A stretch of 33,039 nt of DNA, taken from NCBI GenBank assembly GCA_019694345.1, contig JAIBCA010000046.1:1-33039 (forward strand), written 5' to 3'. Below are positions 20,255 through 28,589 of the stretch, in pieces. The position numbers and the translations under genes were made by a program. Under the pieces are notes generated by a model. That model did no database searches, was not told where the DNA came from, and worked only from the letters and a program-made list of their open reading frames with translations. Numbering within the stretch: the stretch's first letter is position 1; every line of letters starts with the position of its first letter. This DNA is from Pyrinomonadaceae bacterium. Its GTDB lineage: Bacteria > Acidobacteriota > Blastocatellia > Pyrinomonadales > Pyrinomonadaceae.

Positions 20255-23200
20255 ATGAAGGAAAGTTCTATTGTCAGATTTGTGATCTTTGCATCGCTTT
20301 GCTTTCTTTTGTTTATCGGCGTGGTGAATGCGGGCAACGAAGAACTGCGCGAAATATCCCAAGATTTCCTGTACAAAAAGTGGACCTCGGATGAAGGTCT
20401 TCCGCAGAATACTGTCACCTCAATAGTTCAGACAAGAGACGGCTACATTTGGATAGGCACTTTTGGTGGCCTGGCACGGTTTGATGGCATTAAGTTCACC
20501 ATGATGGATTCGGTAAATTGGCCTGAATTGACAAGTAACCGAATCCTATCTCTAAAAGAAGATTCTCGCAGATCGCTCTGGGTAGGGACCGACGACGGCA
20601 AGGTTTTTTCGTTCACGGACGGTAGATTTATCGCTTTCGGCGTGGCAGATGGATTTGAGAGGGGGCCGGTCTGGGCGCTGCAGGAAGACAATGACGGAAA
20701 TATGCTCATCGCATCGGACGGCGGAATAGAGAGTGTTCGAATCGACGATCAGTATGGGTCAGAGGCAAGGATGCCAAACATTCTCGCAAGAGGGGCGAGT
20801 TACGGCCTTTGCGTAGACGAACTGGGAGTTATCTGGGGGCGAGTTGGACGGGATGCCATTTTGATATCAAAGAACAAAATTTCTTCTGCGAATGCACTAG
20901 GAATCAACGTCCCAGAGGACTTTCTGCGTTGCTCGAACGGAATTGGCGGACGCGTCTATTTGACTTCGAATAAGGTCGTCGGGTTCGTGAAGAGCGGAAG
21001 TTTTAGCCCACTGAAACGTCTGGATTACATCGCTCATCGCGCAGCGATATCTCTCACGTCGGAGGGGAATGCACTTTGGTTCCAAGAACCTGGGATGCTT
21101 ACCCATTTTCGTGATGACCACGTGATCAGGTATTCTCTCAAGGCCCTTGTCGACGGTGGCACCCGCACAATGCTCTTTGACCGGGAGGGCAATCTTTGGC
21201 TTGGTACCAACGGCGAGGGACTTGTCCGACTGACAAAAAGGAAACTCGGCCTGCTAAGCGAGCTTATCAATATTCGGGATGATGCCTATTATTCGATAGC
21301 CAATAGTTCAGACGGATCGGTCTGGATAGGCGGCACGTCACTGATAAGGGTGAGCGAAAAAAAGGCGGTAAGAATCGAAAGGACCGCTGACGGCATGACT
21401 TTTCCGCCTATCAGATCGATCGCGGTCGATAAGGATGATCGGATCTGGGTGGGAGGAGAATTAGGTATATCTCTTCTTTCCGGGGAGCAATTGATCCAGC
21501 AGGATAAACTTTACGATGAAGACATTTATGCCATGTTCTTCGATCGGACGAATACGCTTTGGGTGGGTGGAAAAAATGGCCTTTGGAATGAGGTTAATGG
21601 CGAATTTGTTCATTACTCGACTGCCGACGGTCTCGCCGACAACAGGGTAAGCTGCATCAGGCAGATGCGCGATGGGGCGATATGGGTTGGAACAAGGTCC
21701 GGCGTCAGTGTATTTCGAAGCGGACGTTTAGAAAATATCTCAGCTGAACTTGGAATTTCAGGTAGTTACGTTCGAGAGTTAGTTGAAGATAACGAAGGAA
21801 CGATTTGGATAGGGACATATGGCGGGGGGATATATCGTCTCAAGGCTGGAGTTGTTAAGAATATTTCCTCGGCCAATGGTTTGAGGGATAATTTCGTTTC
21901 GCGAATTATCGAAGATCGTGACGAGCGATTTTGGATTCTCGGCAATCTCGGGATAATGTCAGTTGCCCGCAATGAATTGAACTTAGTGGCGGATGGGGCA
22001 AAGTCCACATTCTTTGGAACAGTGTTTGACAGGTCCGACGGAATGCCGTCAGCCGAAGCGAACGGTGGTGCTCAGACTGTTGGGGCGATATCCCAAAACG
22101 GCGAACTGTGGTTTCCGATTACTCGTGACGTTGTGATCATTGATCCGGTCAAATTTCGCCAAGAGCCCCGGGATGCAATTATTGAGAGGGCCTTTAGTCA
22201 CAGGGGAGCGAATGTTACCGAGCAGGGACGGCGTGGTTTGAGCATCCCGGCCACCGTTCGCCTCGAAAACGGGACAAGAAATATTGAGATCGAGTATACC
22301 GTTCTGAGTTTTACCAACCCCGAAAAAGCTAGATTTTATGTCAAGATGGAGGGTCTCGAAGATGAATGGACCGATGTTGGGGCCAGGCGAACCGCATCGT
22401 ATCCGTATTTGCCGGCGGGCGATTTTGTCTTTCTTGTGAAAGCGGTTGCGCCCGACGGAACTATTTCAGAAGTCCCCGCAATGTTAAGGATATCGGTCGA
22501 GGCGTATTATTGGGAGACGTGGTGGTTCAGAACGCTTGCTATTATCGCCGCGATCGTTCTTATTATTTGCATTTTTCGCGTGAGGGTCGGGCAGTTGAAG
22601 GCCCAACAGGCACAACAGAAGGCGTTTTCGGCGAGACTTATAGAAGCGCACGAATCGGAAAGGGAGCGCATCGCCAAAGACCTCCACGACGGACTCGGGC
22701 AAAATCTCCTAATGATAAATAATCTGGCGCGAGCGGGAGTCGCAGCTGACCCTCGATCGGATGAACAACGTTTGAAATTACGCCAGATCTCGAATATCGT
22801 TGCGGAAACTATCAACGAAACGCGGGAAATGATCGGGGACCTTTCACCGAAGAACCTACGCAGATTCGGTCTCGCGGCTTCTATCAGAAACATGATAAAA
22901 AATGTCGAGAGAGCTACCAGTGTTGCGTTTGAGGCCGAGATCGACGAAATTGATGCTATTTTCCCGCCACAAGCCGAGTTGATGATCTATCGGATCGTGC
23001 AGGAGGCTTTGAACAACATTATTAAGCATTCTGATAGTCCCCGGGGACGAGTTGTGATATCTAAGCTCTCTGATGCGGTAGCTCTCGAGGTCAGTGATGT
23101 CGGCAATGGTTTCGACGTCGAAGAGGCACTAGATCCGGCTGGCCGATATTCCGGGTCAGGGCTCCAGAATATGGTTCAAAGGGTCCGCATGACCGGCGGC

Positions 23201-23266
23201 CAAATCGATATTGAATCCCGTGTTGGCGAGGGAACCAATATCAAGATACGATTTCCGAGGAACTGA
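20255..23266 (+). CDS. two-component sensor histidine kinase with periplasmic propeller
   Basis: The 1003-residue protein has a signal/anchor helix at the N terminus and at least ten propeller repeats of the Reg_prop kind (for example GYIWIGTFGGLARFDG, GNLWLGTNGEGLVRL, GTIWIGTYGGGIYRL) up to about residue 620. A Y_Y_Y domain follows (about 670-745), then one membrane helix (FRTLAIIAAIVLIICIF). The cytoplasmic kinase has a HisKA_3 dimer helix with KDLHDGLGQ (His about 811) and an HATPase domain with VSDVGNGFD and GSGLQNM. The kinase phosphorylates the response regulator encoded next, with which it overlaps by one base. The signal is unknown; propeller kinases often sense extracellular polymers or small molecules. 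Confidence 0.93.
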   Translation: MKESSIVRFVIFASLCFLLFIGVVNAGNEELREISQDFLYKKWTSDEGLPQNTVTSIVQTRDGYIWIGTFGGLARFDGIKFTMMDSVNWPELTSNRILSLKEDSRRSLWVGTDDGKVFSFTDGRFIAFGVADGFERGPVWALQEDNDGNMLIASDGGIESVRIDDQYGSEARMPNILARGASYGLCVDELGVIWGRVGRDAILISKNKISSANALGINVPEDFLRCSNGIGGRVYLTSNKVVGFVKSGSFSPLKRLDYIAHRAAISLTSEGNALWFQEPGMLTHFRDDHVIRYSLKALVDGGTRTMLFDREGNLWLGTNGEGLVRLTKRKLGLLSELINIRDDAYYSIANSSDGSVWIGGTSLIRVSEKKAVRIERTADGMTFPPIRSIAVDKDDRIWVGGELGISLLSGEQLIQQDKLYDEDIYAMFFDRTNTLWVGGKNGLWNEVNGEFVHYSTADGLADNRVSCIRQMRDGAIWVGTRSGVSVFRSGRLENISAELGISGSYVRELVEDNEGTIWIGTYGGGIYRLKAGVVKNISSANGLRDNFVSRIIEDRDERFWILGNLGIMSVARNELNLVADGAKSTFFGTVFDRSDGMPSAEANGGAQTVGAISQNGELWFPITRDVVIIDPVKFRQEPRDAIIERAFSHRGANVTEQGRRGLSIPATVRLENGTRNIEIEYTVLSFTNPEKARFYVKMEGLEDEWTDVGARRTASYPYLPAGDFVFLVKAVAPDGTISEVPAMLRISVEAYYWETWWFRTLAIIAAIVLIICIFRVRVGQLKAQQAQQKAFSARLIEAHESERERIAKDLHDGLGQNLLMINNLARAGVAADPRSDEQRLKLRQISNIVAETINETREMIGDLSPKNLRRFGLAASIRNMIKNVERATSVAFEAEIDEIDAIFPPQAELMIYRIVQEALNNIIKHSDSPRGRVVISKLSDAVALEVSDVGNGFDVEEALDPAGRYSGSGLQNMVQRVRMTGGQIDIESRVGEGTNIKIRFPRN

Positions 23267-23928
23267 TGTCTGAAGTCATTAAGATCGTGATCGCTGACGA
23301 CTTTCCGATTTCGCGGAAGGGCCTTGCAAGCATGCTCGATCAATATCCTCAGTTTTCGGTTGTTGGCGAAGCGGTTGATGGTGTTTCTGCGATGGAACTC
23401 ATCGAATTGGAAAAGCCGGATATTGTTATTTTGGACGTTGATATGCCCAACATGGATGGCATTGAGGTCGCCCGCCAACTTAAGGTAAAGGGCGACTCCA
23501 CAAAGAAGATATTTCTCACAATGCACAAAGATTCGCTGATCCTTCATTCTTTAAAGGATCTCGGCGTCAGAGGGTATGTACTCAAGGAATCAGCGGATGT
23601 GGATATAGTTGAATGTATCAACGAGGTTGCTTCCGGCGGTACATTCTTGAGCCCTTCGCTGAAAGAACTCCTATTTGATTCATCGATAGAGACGCCGAAG
23701 GGGGGCGCCATTGACGCAATACCGCTTTTGACCAGGGCAGAGAGGCAGGTCCTGAAGCTCATTTCGGAATCAATGACGAATCGCGAGATCGCGGAGGCGT
23801 TATTTATTTCAGTCAGAACGGTTGAATCCCACCGGCACAATATTTGTTCAAAAATCGGTGTGAATGGTACAAATGCGCTTCTGAAGTTTGCCATCCTCAA
23901 CAAGAAGAGACTCAGAACCTTGTCTTAA
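23266..23928 (+). CDS. NarL/FixJ-family response regulator
   Basis: The 220-residue protein has a receiver domain (about 5-122) with the acidic pair DD at 11-12, phosphoacceptor D57 in VILDVDMPNMDG, and GYVLKES near the end. A LuxR-type helix-turn-helix follows (about 150-212; LTRAERQVLKLISE, NREIAEALFISVRTVESHRHNI). The ATG shares one base with the TGA of the kinase gene (TGATG), so translation is coupled. It should be phosphorylated by that kinase and control targets not identifiable here, perhaps the secreted-protein genes downstream. Confidence 0.94.
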   Translation: MSEVIKIVIADDFPISRKGLASMLDQYPQFSVVGEAVDGVSAMELIELEKPDIVILDVDMPNMDGIEVARQLKVKGDSTKKIFLTMHKDSLILHSLKDLGVRGYVLKESADVDIVECINEVASGGTFLSPSLKELLFDSSIETPKGGAIDAIPLLTRAERQVLKLISESMTNREIAEALFISVRTVESHRHNICSKIGVNGTNALLKFAILNKKRLRTLS

Positions 23929-24044
23929 AAGTAAGTGTTTCCACGTAGTAGATTTACGAGTAAGTTTCTATACCTAACACTACATCGACAAACCTATCAT
24001 AAGTAGTGAATGGTGATTCTCCGTGAGGCGAGCGTGTCCCGATC

Positions 24045-24076
24045 GGGGGGGGGCGAGCATTATGTTATAGAACATA
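24045..24076. other. nine-G tract and TATGTT-ATAG-AACATA palindrome
   Basis: A run of nine G (24045-24053) is followed at 24061-24076 by a 6-bp inverted repeat with a 4-bp spacer. Both are in the non-coding leader of the lipoprotein gene. The palindrome could be an operator; the G run is prone to length change by slippage or to sequencing error. Confidence 0.4.
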
Positions 24077-24164
24077 GGCTCACTCTAAAACAAATTCGGA
24101 TCGTCAGATCTAAGTCTTGCTTTCCTTGCGTTTAACCTCAAGGGAACCTCTTTGTATAAAAATT

Positions 24165-24833
24165 ATGAGCAAATTCCTACTTTCAAACACATTTTTCTTG
24201 ATTTCGGCAACGATCCTGTCAGGGTGTGGCACCGAGGTTTCGAATTCGTCGTCAAAGGCCTCCACAACAAATGCGGCAACAGTGGTTAATACGAATTCTG
24301 CCAATTCAGCAACTCCCGACAGTTCAAAGTCAGCGAGCCCTGCAACCGCAGCGTTCAGTAAAACTCTTGAACTCCACGGTATCAAGTTCGTAGTTGAGAG
24401 CCCGAATTCCGCTACTGGAAATACGGTCACTGTCAAACCCTCCGGACTGGATGGGCCAAATGAAGAACTGAAACGAAACGTTTCAGGGCCCGTCACTGAA
24501 GCAGAAATAGCCGACTTGAATGTCGATCGATCGCCGGAAGTCTATATTTACGTTTCGAAACCCGGGGCCGCAAAGGGGACTGAACTTGTCGCATTTTCAG
24601 CAAATAACAGAAAGTCCATGAGTGAAATAAGCGTGGTGCCCGACGATCCAAAAGACATGCAGGGATTCAAGGGCGAAGACGAATACAGCGTGGTCGAGGC
24701 GACAATCGTTCGACGATTCCCGCTATTTGATTCGGATTCTAAGAAATCCGGCAAGATCAGGCAGATCCAGTACAAGCTGAAGAAAGGCGAGGCATCGTGG
24801 CAATTGGCCAAAGACAAAGTAGTTGAATACTAG
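24165..24833 (+). CDS. PliI-like lysozyme inhibitor lipoprotein
   Basis: From ATG 24165 the 222-residue product has a lipoprotein signal (LISATILSGC) and a Ser/Ala/Asn/Thr-rich linker to about residue 65. The C-terminal domain resembles PliI, the inhibitor of invertebrate-type lysozyme. Matching segments are TVTVKPSGLDG, EIADLNVDRSPEVYIYV, VAFSANNRKSMSEI, DEYSVVEATIVRRFPLF and IQYKLKKGEASW. Known PliI proteins are periplasmic and block lysozyme; the lipid anchor would hold this one at a membrane. The assignment is from recalled family motifs. A start at TTG 24117 is possible but would put 16 residues before the signal. The RBS is weak. Confidence 0.72.
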   Translation: MSKFLLSNTFFLISATILSGCGTEVSNSSSKASTTNAATVVNTNSANSATPDSSKSASPATAAFSKTLELHGIKFVVESPNSATGNTVTVKPSGLDGPNEELKRNVSGPVTEAEIADLNVDRSPEVYIYVSKPGAAKGTELVAFSANNRKSMSEISVVPDDPKDMQGFKGEDEYSVVEATIVRRFPLFDSDSKKSGKIRQIQYKLKKGEASWQLAKDKVVEY

Positions 24834-24869
24834 GATAGGCGATCTGCAAATTATCGGAGGATCGGTGAT

Positions 24870-25118
24870 ATGAAACGTACGATCGCTATCGTCTTTACTG
24901 TTCTTGCCATTCTTTCCGTCGGGGTGGGATTGATCGCTGGTTGGGGGAATAGTTCGGGGCCACTGAATTACGTTTTTGTGGCGATCATGGGTCTTCCATG
25001 GACAGCGATCATCAGTTGGCTTTTTCCGTCGGTTTCGTCGCCATCGATCCCAACACTTGGTTTGATCATCAACCTTTTGCTCGTGTGGTGGTGGGCAAGC
25101 GGCGGAAGTAAACGGTGA
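24870..25118 (+). CDS. small integral membrane protein
   Basis: This 82-residue protein has three hydrophobic segments (AIVFTVLAILSVGVGLIAG, YVFVAIMGLPWTAIISWLF, LGLIINLLLVWWW). GGAGG lies about nine bases before the ATG. It starts 36 bases after the lipoprotein gene and is probably cotranscribed. It resembles small SCO4225-like or DUF proteins only in shape; no function is proposed. Confidence 0.7.
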   Translation: MKRTIAIVFTVLAILSVGVGLIAGWGNSSGPLNYVFVAIMGLPWTAIISWLFPSVSSPSIPTLGLIINLLLVWWWASGGSKR

Positions 25119-25136
25119 TCATTTTGTGCGGATTTA

Positions 25137-25162
25137 GGATCCGGAATTTTGTATTCGGATCC
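25137..25162. repeat. hairpin GGATCCG...CGGATCC between genes
   Basis: Arms 25137-25143 and 25156-25162 form a 7-bp stem with a 12-base loop. There is no T run, so termination is uncertain. It lies 50 bases before the crystallin-like gene. Confidence 0.35.
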
Positions 25163-25211
25163 CAACCGTCTTAATTTTGTTTATCTAATGCGATTCACAA
25201 TTGGAGGATTT

Positions 25212-26387
25212 ATGCGGTTTAAGGTTTTTCAAGTTGTTTTGGTTACTTCATTACTGGCGCTAACAATATTAGCTCAAAATCCGGTCCCGGAGCTGCGTGA
25301 TCTGATCGGAATGAGAGCGTCATCCGGACAGTCAGAACTGGAGTACAGAGGTTACGTATTTGTCAAAACCGGTGAGGGTGGTGACCGAAAATGGTCAAAC
25401 TACTGGAACGGGTCCCGAAGGCAGTGTATTACCGTTGTGACATACAATGGTCGTTTCGACTCGATTGTGGACTCTCCGGCTTTTGATTGTGGCCGCGACG
25501 GGAACAATTCGAGCGGATCGACGTCGGGCAGCATCGTTACAGTTTATGAGGATTACGACCTTCGTGGAAATTCACAGAGTTTCTCTGATGGCCGATACTT
25601 GAATAATCGCGGTCAATTAGGCCGACTGAGAAACGACAGGGCATCTTCGATCGATGTCCCAGCCGGATTTTCGGCTCGGCTATGTGATTCCGAAGGAAGT
25701 GGTTATGGCAGCGGCGCTTGTCAGGTCTTTTCGCCCGGACGTCACAATCTGCCGTTCAGTTTGGACAATCGCGTTTCCTATGTGGAAGTTTCACAGGTGC
25801 TGTGGGGTGGAGGAACGGGGCCAGGCGTGGAAACGCCCAATGTTCCCGGACTAGGTAAGACCGGTGCCACTGTTTACAGTGACTTCAACTACCGCGGCCG
25901 CTCGCAGTCGTTTGGCCCCGGCCGATATTTGGCGTCTGACCGTCAGCTCGGAAGTCTTGGCAACGACGAAGCTTCGTCGGTTGTCGTAACGTCCGGTTAT
26001 AGGGTGAAGTTATGCGAGAACGAAGGTGCCTATGGACATGGAGGGGGCCGTTGTGAAGAATACGGCGCAGGTAGATTCAACCTACGATACAACGACGATG
26101 TTTCTTATATCGAGGTGTCCCGTTCAAGCAGCGCCGCCATAAACCTTCCGGGCTGGATCGGCTCGATCCTGAAGGTGAATGTCAGTGATCTCATCGGAAT
26201 GCGAATGTTTGATGGTGATACACAAATGCGCAATCGAGGATTCAAGTACGTTGACGTTATTCGAGATCCGAGAACGACGTATACTATCTGGTGGCGCTCG
26301 ACGAGTCGTCAGTGCGTACAGGTCGGCGTCGTCAACGGCCGTTATTACACGGTCAGTGACATTGGTTCACATCCCAAATGTTACTGA
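25212..26387 (+). CDS. secreted betagamma-crystallin protein with mirrored domain order
   Basis: From ATG 25212 (GGAGG upstream) the 391-residue protein has a signal peptide (VVLVTSLLALTILAQ). Two betagamma-crystallin-like domains lie at about 107-190 and 218-300, with TVYEDYDLRGNSQSF and TVYSDFNYRGRSQSF starts. Each has an N-D-x-x-S-S calcium-clamp motif (NDRASS, NDEASS). They are flanked by two copies of another domain: DLIGMRASSGQSELEYRGY...RRQC at about 27-93 and DLIGMRMFDGDTQMRNRGF...SRQC at about 325-391. The order is A-B-B-A. The flanking domain is seen in other secreted bacterial proteins but its function is unknown to me. Crystallin-type domains bind Ca2+ and include protease inhibitors (I36 type). 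Confidence 0.82.
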   Translation: MRFKVFQVVLVTSLLALTILAQNPVPELRDLIGMRASSGQSELEYRGYVFVKTGEGGDRKWSNYWNGSRRQCITVVTYNGRFDSIVDSPAFDCGRDGNNSSGSTSGSIVTVYEDYDLRGNSQSFSDGRYLNNRGQLGRLRNDRASSIDVPAGFSARLCDSEGSGYGSGACQVFSPGRHNLPFSLDNRVSYVEVSQVLWGGGTGPGVETPNVPGLGKTGATVYSDFNYRGRSQSFGPGRYLASDRQLGSLGNDEASSVVVTSGYRVKLCENEGAYGHGGGRCEEYGAGRFNLRYNDDVSYIEVSRSSSAAINLPGWIGSILKVNVSDLIGMRMFDGDTQMRNRGFKYVDVIRDPRTTYTIWWRSTSRQCVQVGVVNGRYYTVSDIGSHPKCY

Positions 26388-26397
26388 TCAATGTAAG

Positions 26398-26425
26398 GCA
26401 AAGGTCCCGTCAAAGGGACCTTTGC
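26398..26425 (+). terminator. 11-bp hairpin after crystallin-like gene
   Basis: GCAAAGGTCCC (26398-26408) and GGGACCTTTGC (26415-26425) form a perfect 11-bp stem with a 6-base loop, eleven bases after the stop. The T run is missing, so it may be a weak or assisted terminator. Confidence 0.55.
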
Positions 26426-26445
26426 TCAATGGCGACACCTTAGTA

Positions 26446-26846
26446 ATGAAAAGAAGTATGTTGATCGGTGGCCTGTTTACGATTTTGATCCTTGCCGCAT
26501 CCATATCGCAGGCCCAATTGAAGGTAAAAGTGAACTTTGCCAAGGGAAAGCCCGAACGATTATTCAATGGCGTCATCCGCGGATCAAAATAAGCCTATTA
26601 TTTGCTCAGGGCCAAGGTGGGTCAGACTTTGCGGGTAACTCATTCAAACGACAAAGGCGTCCCGGGCTACTTTAAATGTGCTTCGAATGGGCAATGAAAT
26701 CGCTATCGGACGAAGCTTGCCAGTCTCGATCAGTCAGAGGTGCCCTTCCGGAAGACAGCGTTTTGGTCGTGAGGATCTCCATGGAGAGGGCAGACCGACT
26801 CAGTAACCGTCACGCAGACTTCCGAATCGGGATAAGTTTAGAGTAG
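26446..26846 (+). pseudogene. decayed PliG-like lysozyme inhibitor gene
   Basis: The frame from ATG 26446 encodes a signal peptide and KVKVNFAKGKPERLFNGVI, then stops at TAA 26590-26592. After the stop the same frame reads AYYLLRAKVGQTLRV, a second frame reads LNVLRMGNEIAIGRS, and a third reads LPEDSVLVVRISMERADR to TAG at 26844-26846. In order these pieces match the whole intact PliG-like protein at 31739-32140 (for example KAGQQIHALLDG, GVMRNGLRIAED, LPSNGTYIVRVGMMRADA). The span (401 bp) equals the intact gene (402 bp). So this is a full-length copy with one nonsense and two frameshift changes. Confidence 0.75.
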
Positions 26847-26853
26847 GGAAAAA

Positions 26854-28404
26854 ATGCAAATTTATCGAATTCATCATTTCTCCGTGGCTGTTCTCATCGC
26901 CCTAACGCTGGCTGGTGTGGTAGCGACTCATGGTGCCGACGTAAAGTCTGATGCCTTGTCGGCAAGTCCATGGTTGTGGAAGAGTTTTGTTCAGTCCAAA
27001 GTTGCCAATACAATCGACCAACCAAAGGCGTATGAACTGCGGTTCGCCAAGGATGGAGGTCTGAGCGTAAAAGCCGACTGCAACCGTGCTTCCGGAAACT
27101 TCAAAGTTAATGGAGGGGAACTGTCGATCGCGATCGGCCCTTCGACGACTGCTTTGTGCCCGAGCCCATCCCGATCGGAGCAGTTCCTCCTGTTGCTCAG
27201 CACAGCCGAGAAATTCGAGACATTCAGAGATACTCTGATCATATTTCTGAAGGGAGGAGATTCACTAGTGTTGTCCGCTCCTTCAATAGTCGATCGCTGC
27301 GGAGATAAAGTATTAACGCCTCGGTCACGGATCGACTCCGTTGACCGAAAGTTCAGCGCCGAGTTGGATAAGAAACTGGTTGAGTTCGTAACTCCGGGAC
27401 CACTTGCGGCCGCCGGAGTGTCGTTGCTTGTCGCAACGGCGAAAGGCAGTTATTACAAGGCGGCGGGAGTTTCGGATGCCTCAAAGTGCTCCCTTCTAAG
27501 GGCTGACTCCCCGTATCAAATAGGCAGCAACACAAAAATGATGACAGCCGCGATCATTTACCAATTACAGGAAGAAGGGAAGATATCGACGGCCGACAAG
27601 ATAAGTAGGTACTTGCCGGAGCTTTCCTCAAAGCTCGTCAACGGCAGCGAGATAACGATCGAAATGTTGCTGACACATACGAGCGGTCTTTTGGACTATT
27701 TTGACATTAATAATGGCGATGGCGGGATCGCCGCCGGCGTCAGTAATAAATCGATCTTGGTTAAAGGCTATCGACCGGAAGAATTGGTCACATTGGTTGC
27801 TGATTCTGGAAAATCAAACTTTAAGCCTGGGGAAGCCGGAAAGTGGAAATACAGCAATACCGGCTACATCCTTCTCGGAATGATAATTGAGAAAGTCACC
27901 AAAAGATCATACGAATCTAACTTGAGGAACCGTATCTTCAAGCCTCTCGGACTCAAAAGGACCTACCTTCAACTCGGGCAGCCTGCGATAGGTGCTCTGC
28001 CCACTGCATATTACGAGCCTCCATTTGTCTTTACTACGAATGAATGGAATGCAAGTCAAGGTTGGTCGGCTGGAGCCGTCGTTTCGACATCCCAGGAGTT
28101 TGCGGTCTTTTTGAAGGCACTGTTTACCGGAAAACTATTTCGCAGGAAGGAAACTCTGGTGTCAATGCGGTCTAACCCTCCAGCAGGAGTGGGAGCATTA
28201 GGTGAGGGTACTATCTACGGGCACGGCATGATGAGCAACAAGGGGATTTTGGGACATGGCGGCCAAACCCTCGGATTCCAAAGTGATGGTGGATTTAGTC
28301 CGGAAGATGATTTTACGATAGTAATTTGGTCGAATAGCGGCGCGAACAAAGTCAACAGACAAGCGGTGCTTGAACTGGCCAACTTGGCGAAGGGTAAATA
28401 CTGA
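26854..28404 (+). CDS. META-domain/serine beta-lactamase-like hydrolase
   Basis: The 516-residue secreted protein has a signal peptide (VAVLIALTLAGVVATHGA). A META/HslJ-like domain spans about 30-140 (GGLSVKADCNRASGNFKVNG). A class C beta-lactamase/DD-peptidase-like domain spans about 155-510, with S225-x-x-K228 (SNTK), Y333-S-N and H468-G-G. The catalytic set is complete, so it should be active, perhaps on peptidoglycan peptides, esters or D-amino-acid peptides; substrate is unknown. GGGA precedes the ATG. The gene starts seven bases after the decayed PliG-like copy. The META-hydrolase fusion is less usual than either part alone. Confidence 0.85.
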   Translation: MQIYRIHHFSVAVLIALTLAGVVATHGADVKSDALSASPWLWKSFVQSKVANTIDQPKAYELRFAKDGGLSVKADCNRASGNFKVNGGELSIAIGPSTTALCPSPSRSEQFLLLLSTAEKFETFRDTLIIFLKGGDSLVLSAPSIVDRCGDKVLTPRSRIDSVDRKFSAELDKKLVEFVTPGPLAAAGVSLLVATAKGSYYKAAGVSDASKCSLLRADSPYQIGSNTKMMTAAIIYQLQEEGKISTADKISRYLPELSSKLVNGSEITIEMLLTHTSGLLDYFDINNGDGGIAAGVSNKSILVKGYRPEELVTLVADSGKSNFKPGEAGKWKYSNTGYILLGMIIEKVTKRSYESNLRNRIFKPLGLKRTYLQLGQPAIGALPTAYYEPPFVFTTNEWNASQGWSAGAVVSTSQEFAVFLKALFTGKLFRRKETLVSMRSNPPAGVGALGEGTIYGHGMMSNKGILGHGGQTLGFQSDGGFSPEDDFTIVIWSNSGANKVNRQAVLELANLAKGKY

Positions 28405-28589
28405 AACCCATTTCGCGTTATTTTAAGGAATTATGCCTTGGCCCAGACTCGCTTTCCAGTATGGATCCGATCAAGTGGTGCAGCTAGGTCAAAACGGTCA
28501 TTAAATGGCTGGTGAGAATCTCCAAGCGGACGGTCTTTTACCGGAAAGCAAAGGCATCTTTTGTTGTCTGGCCTAATGATATGAATAAT

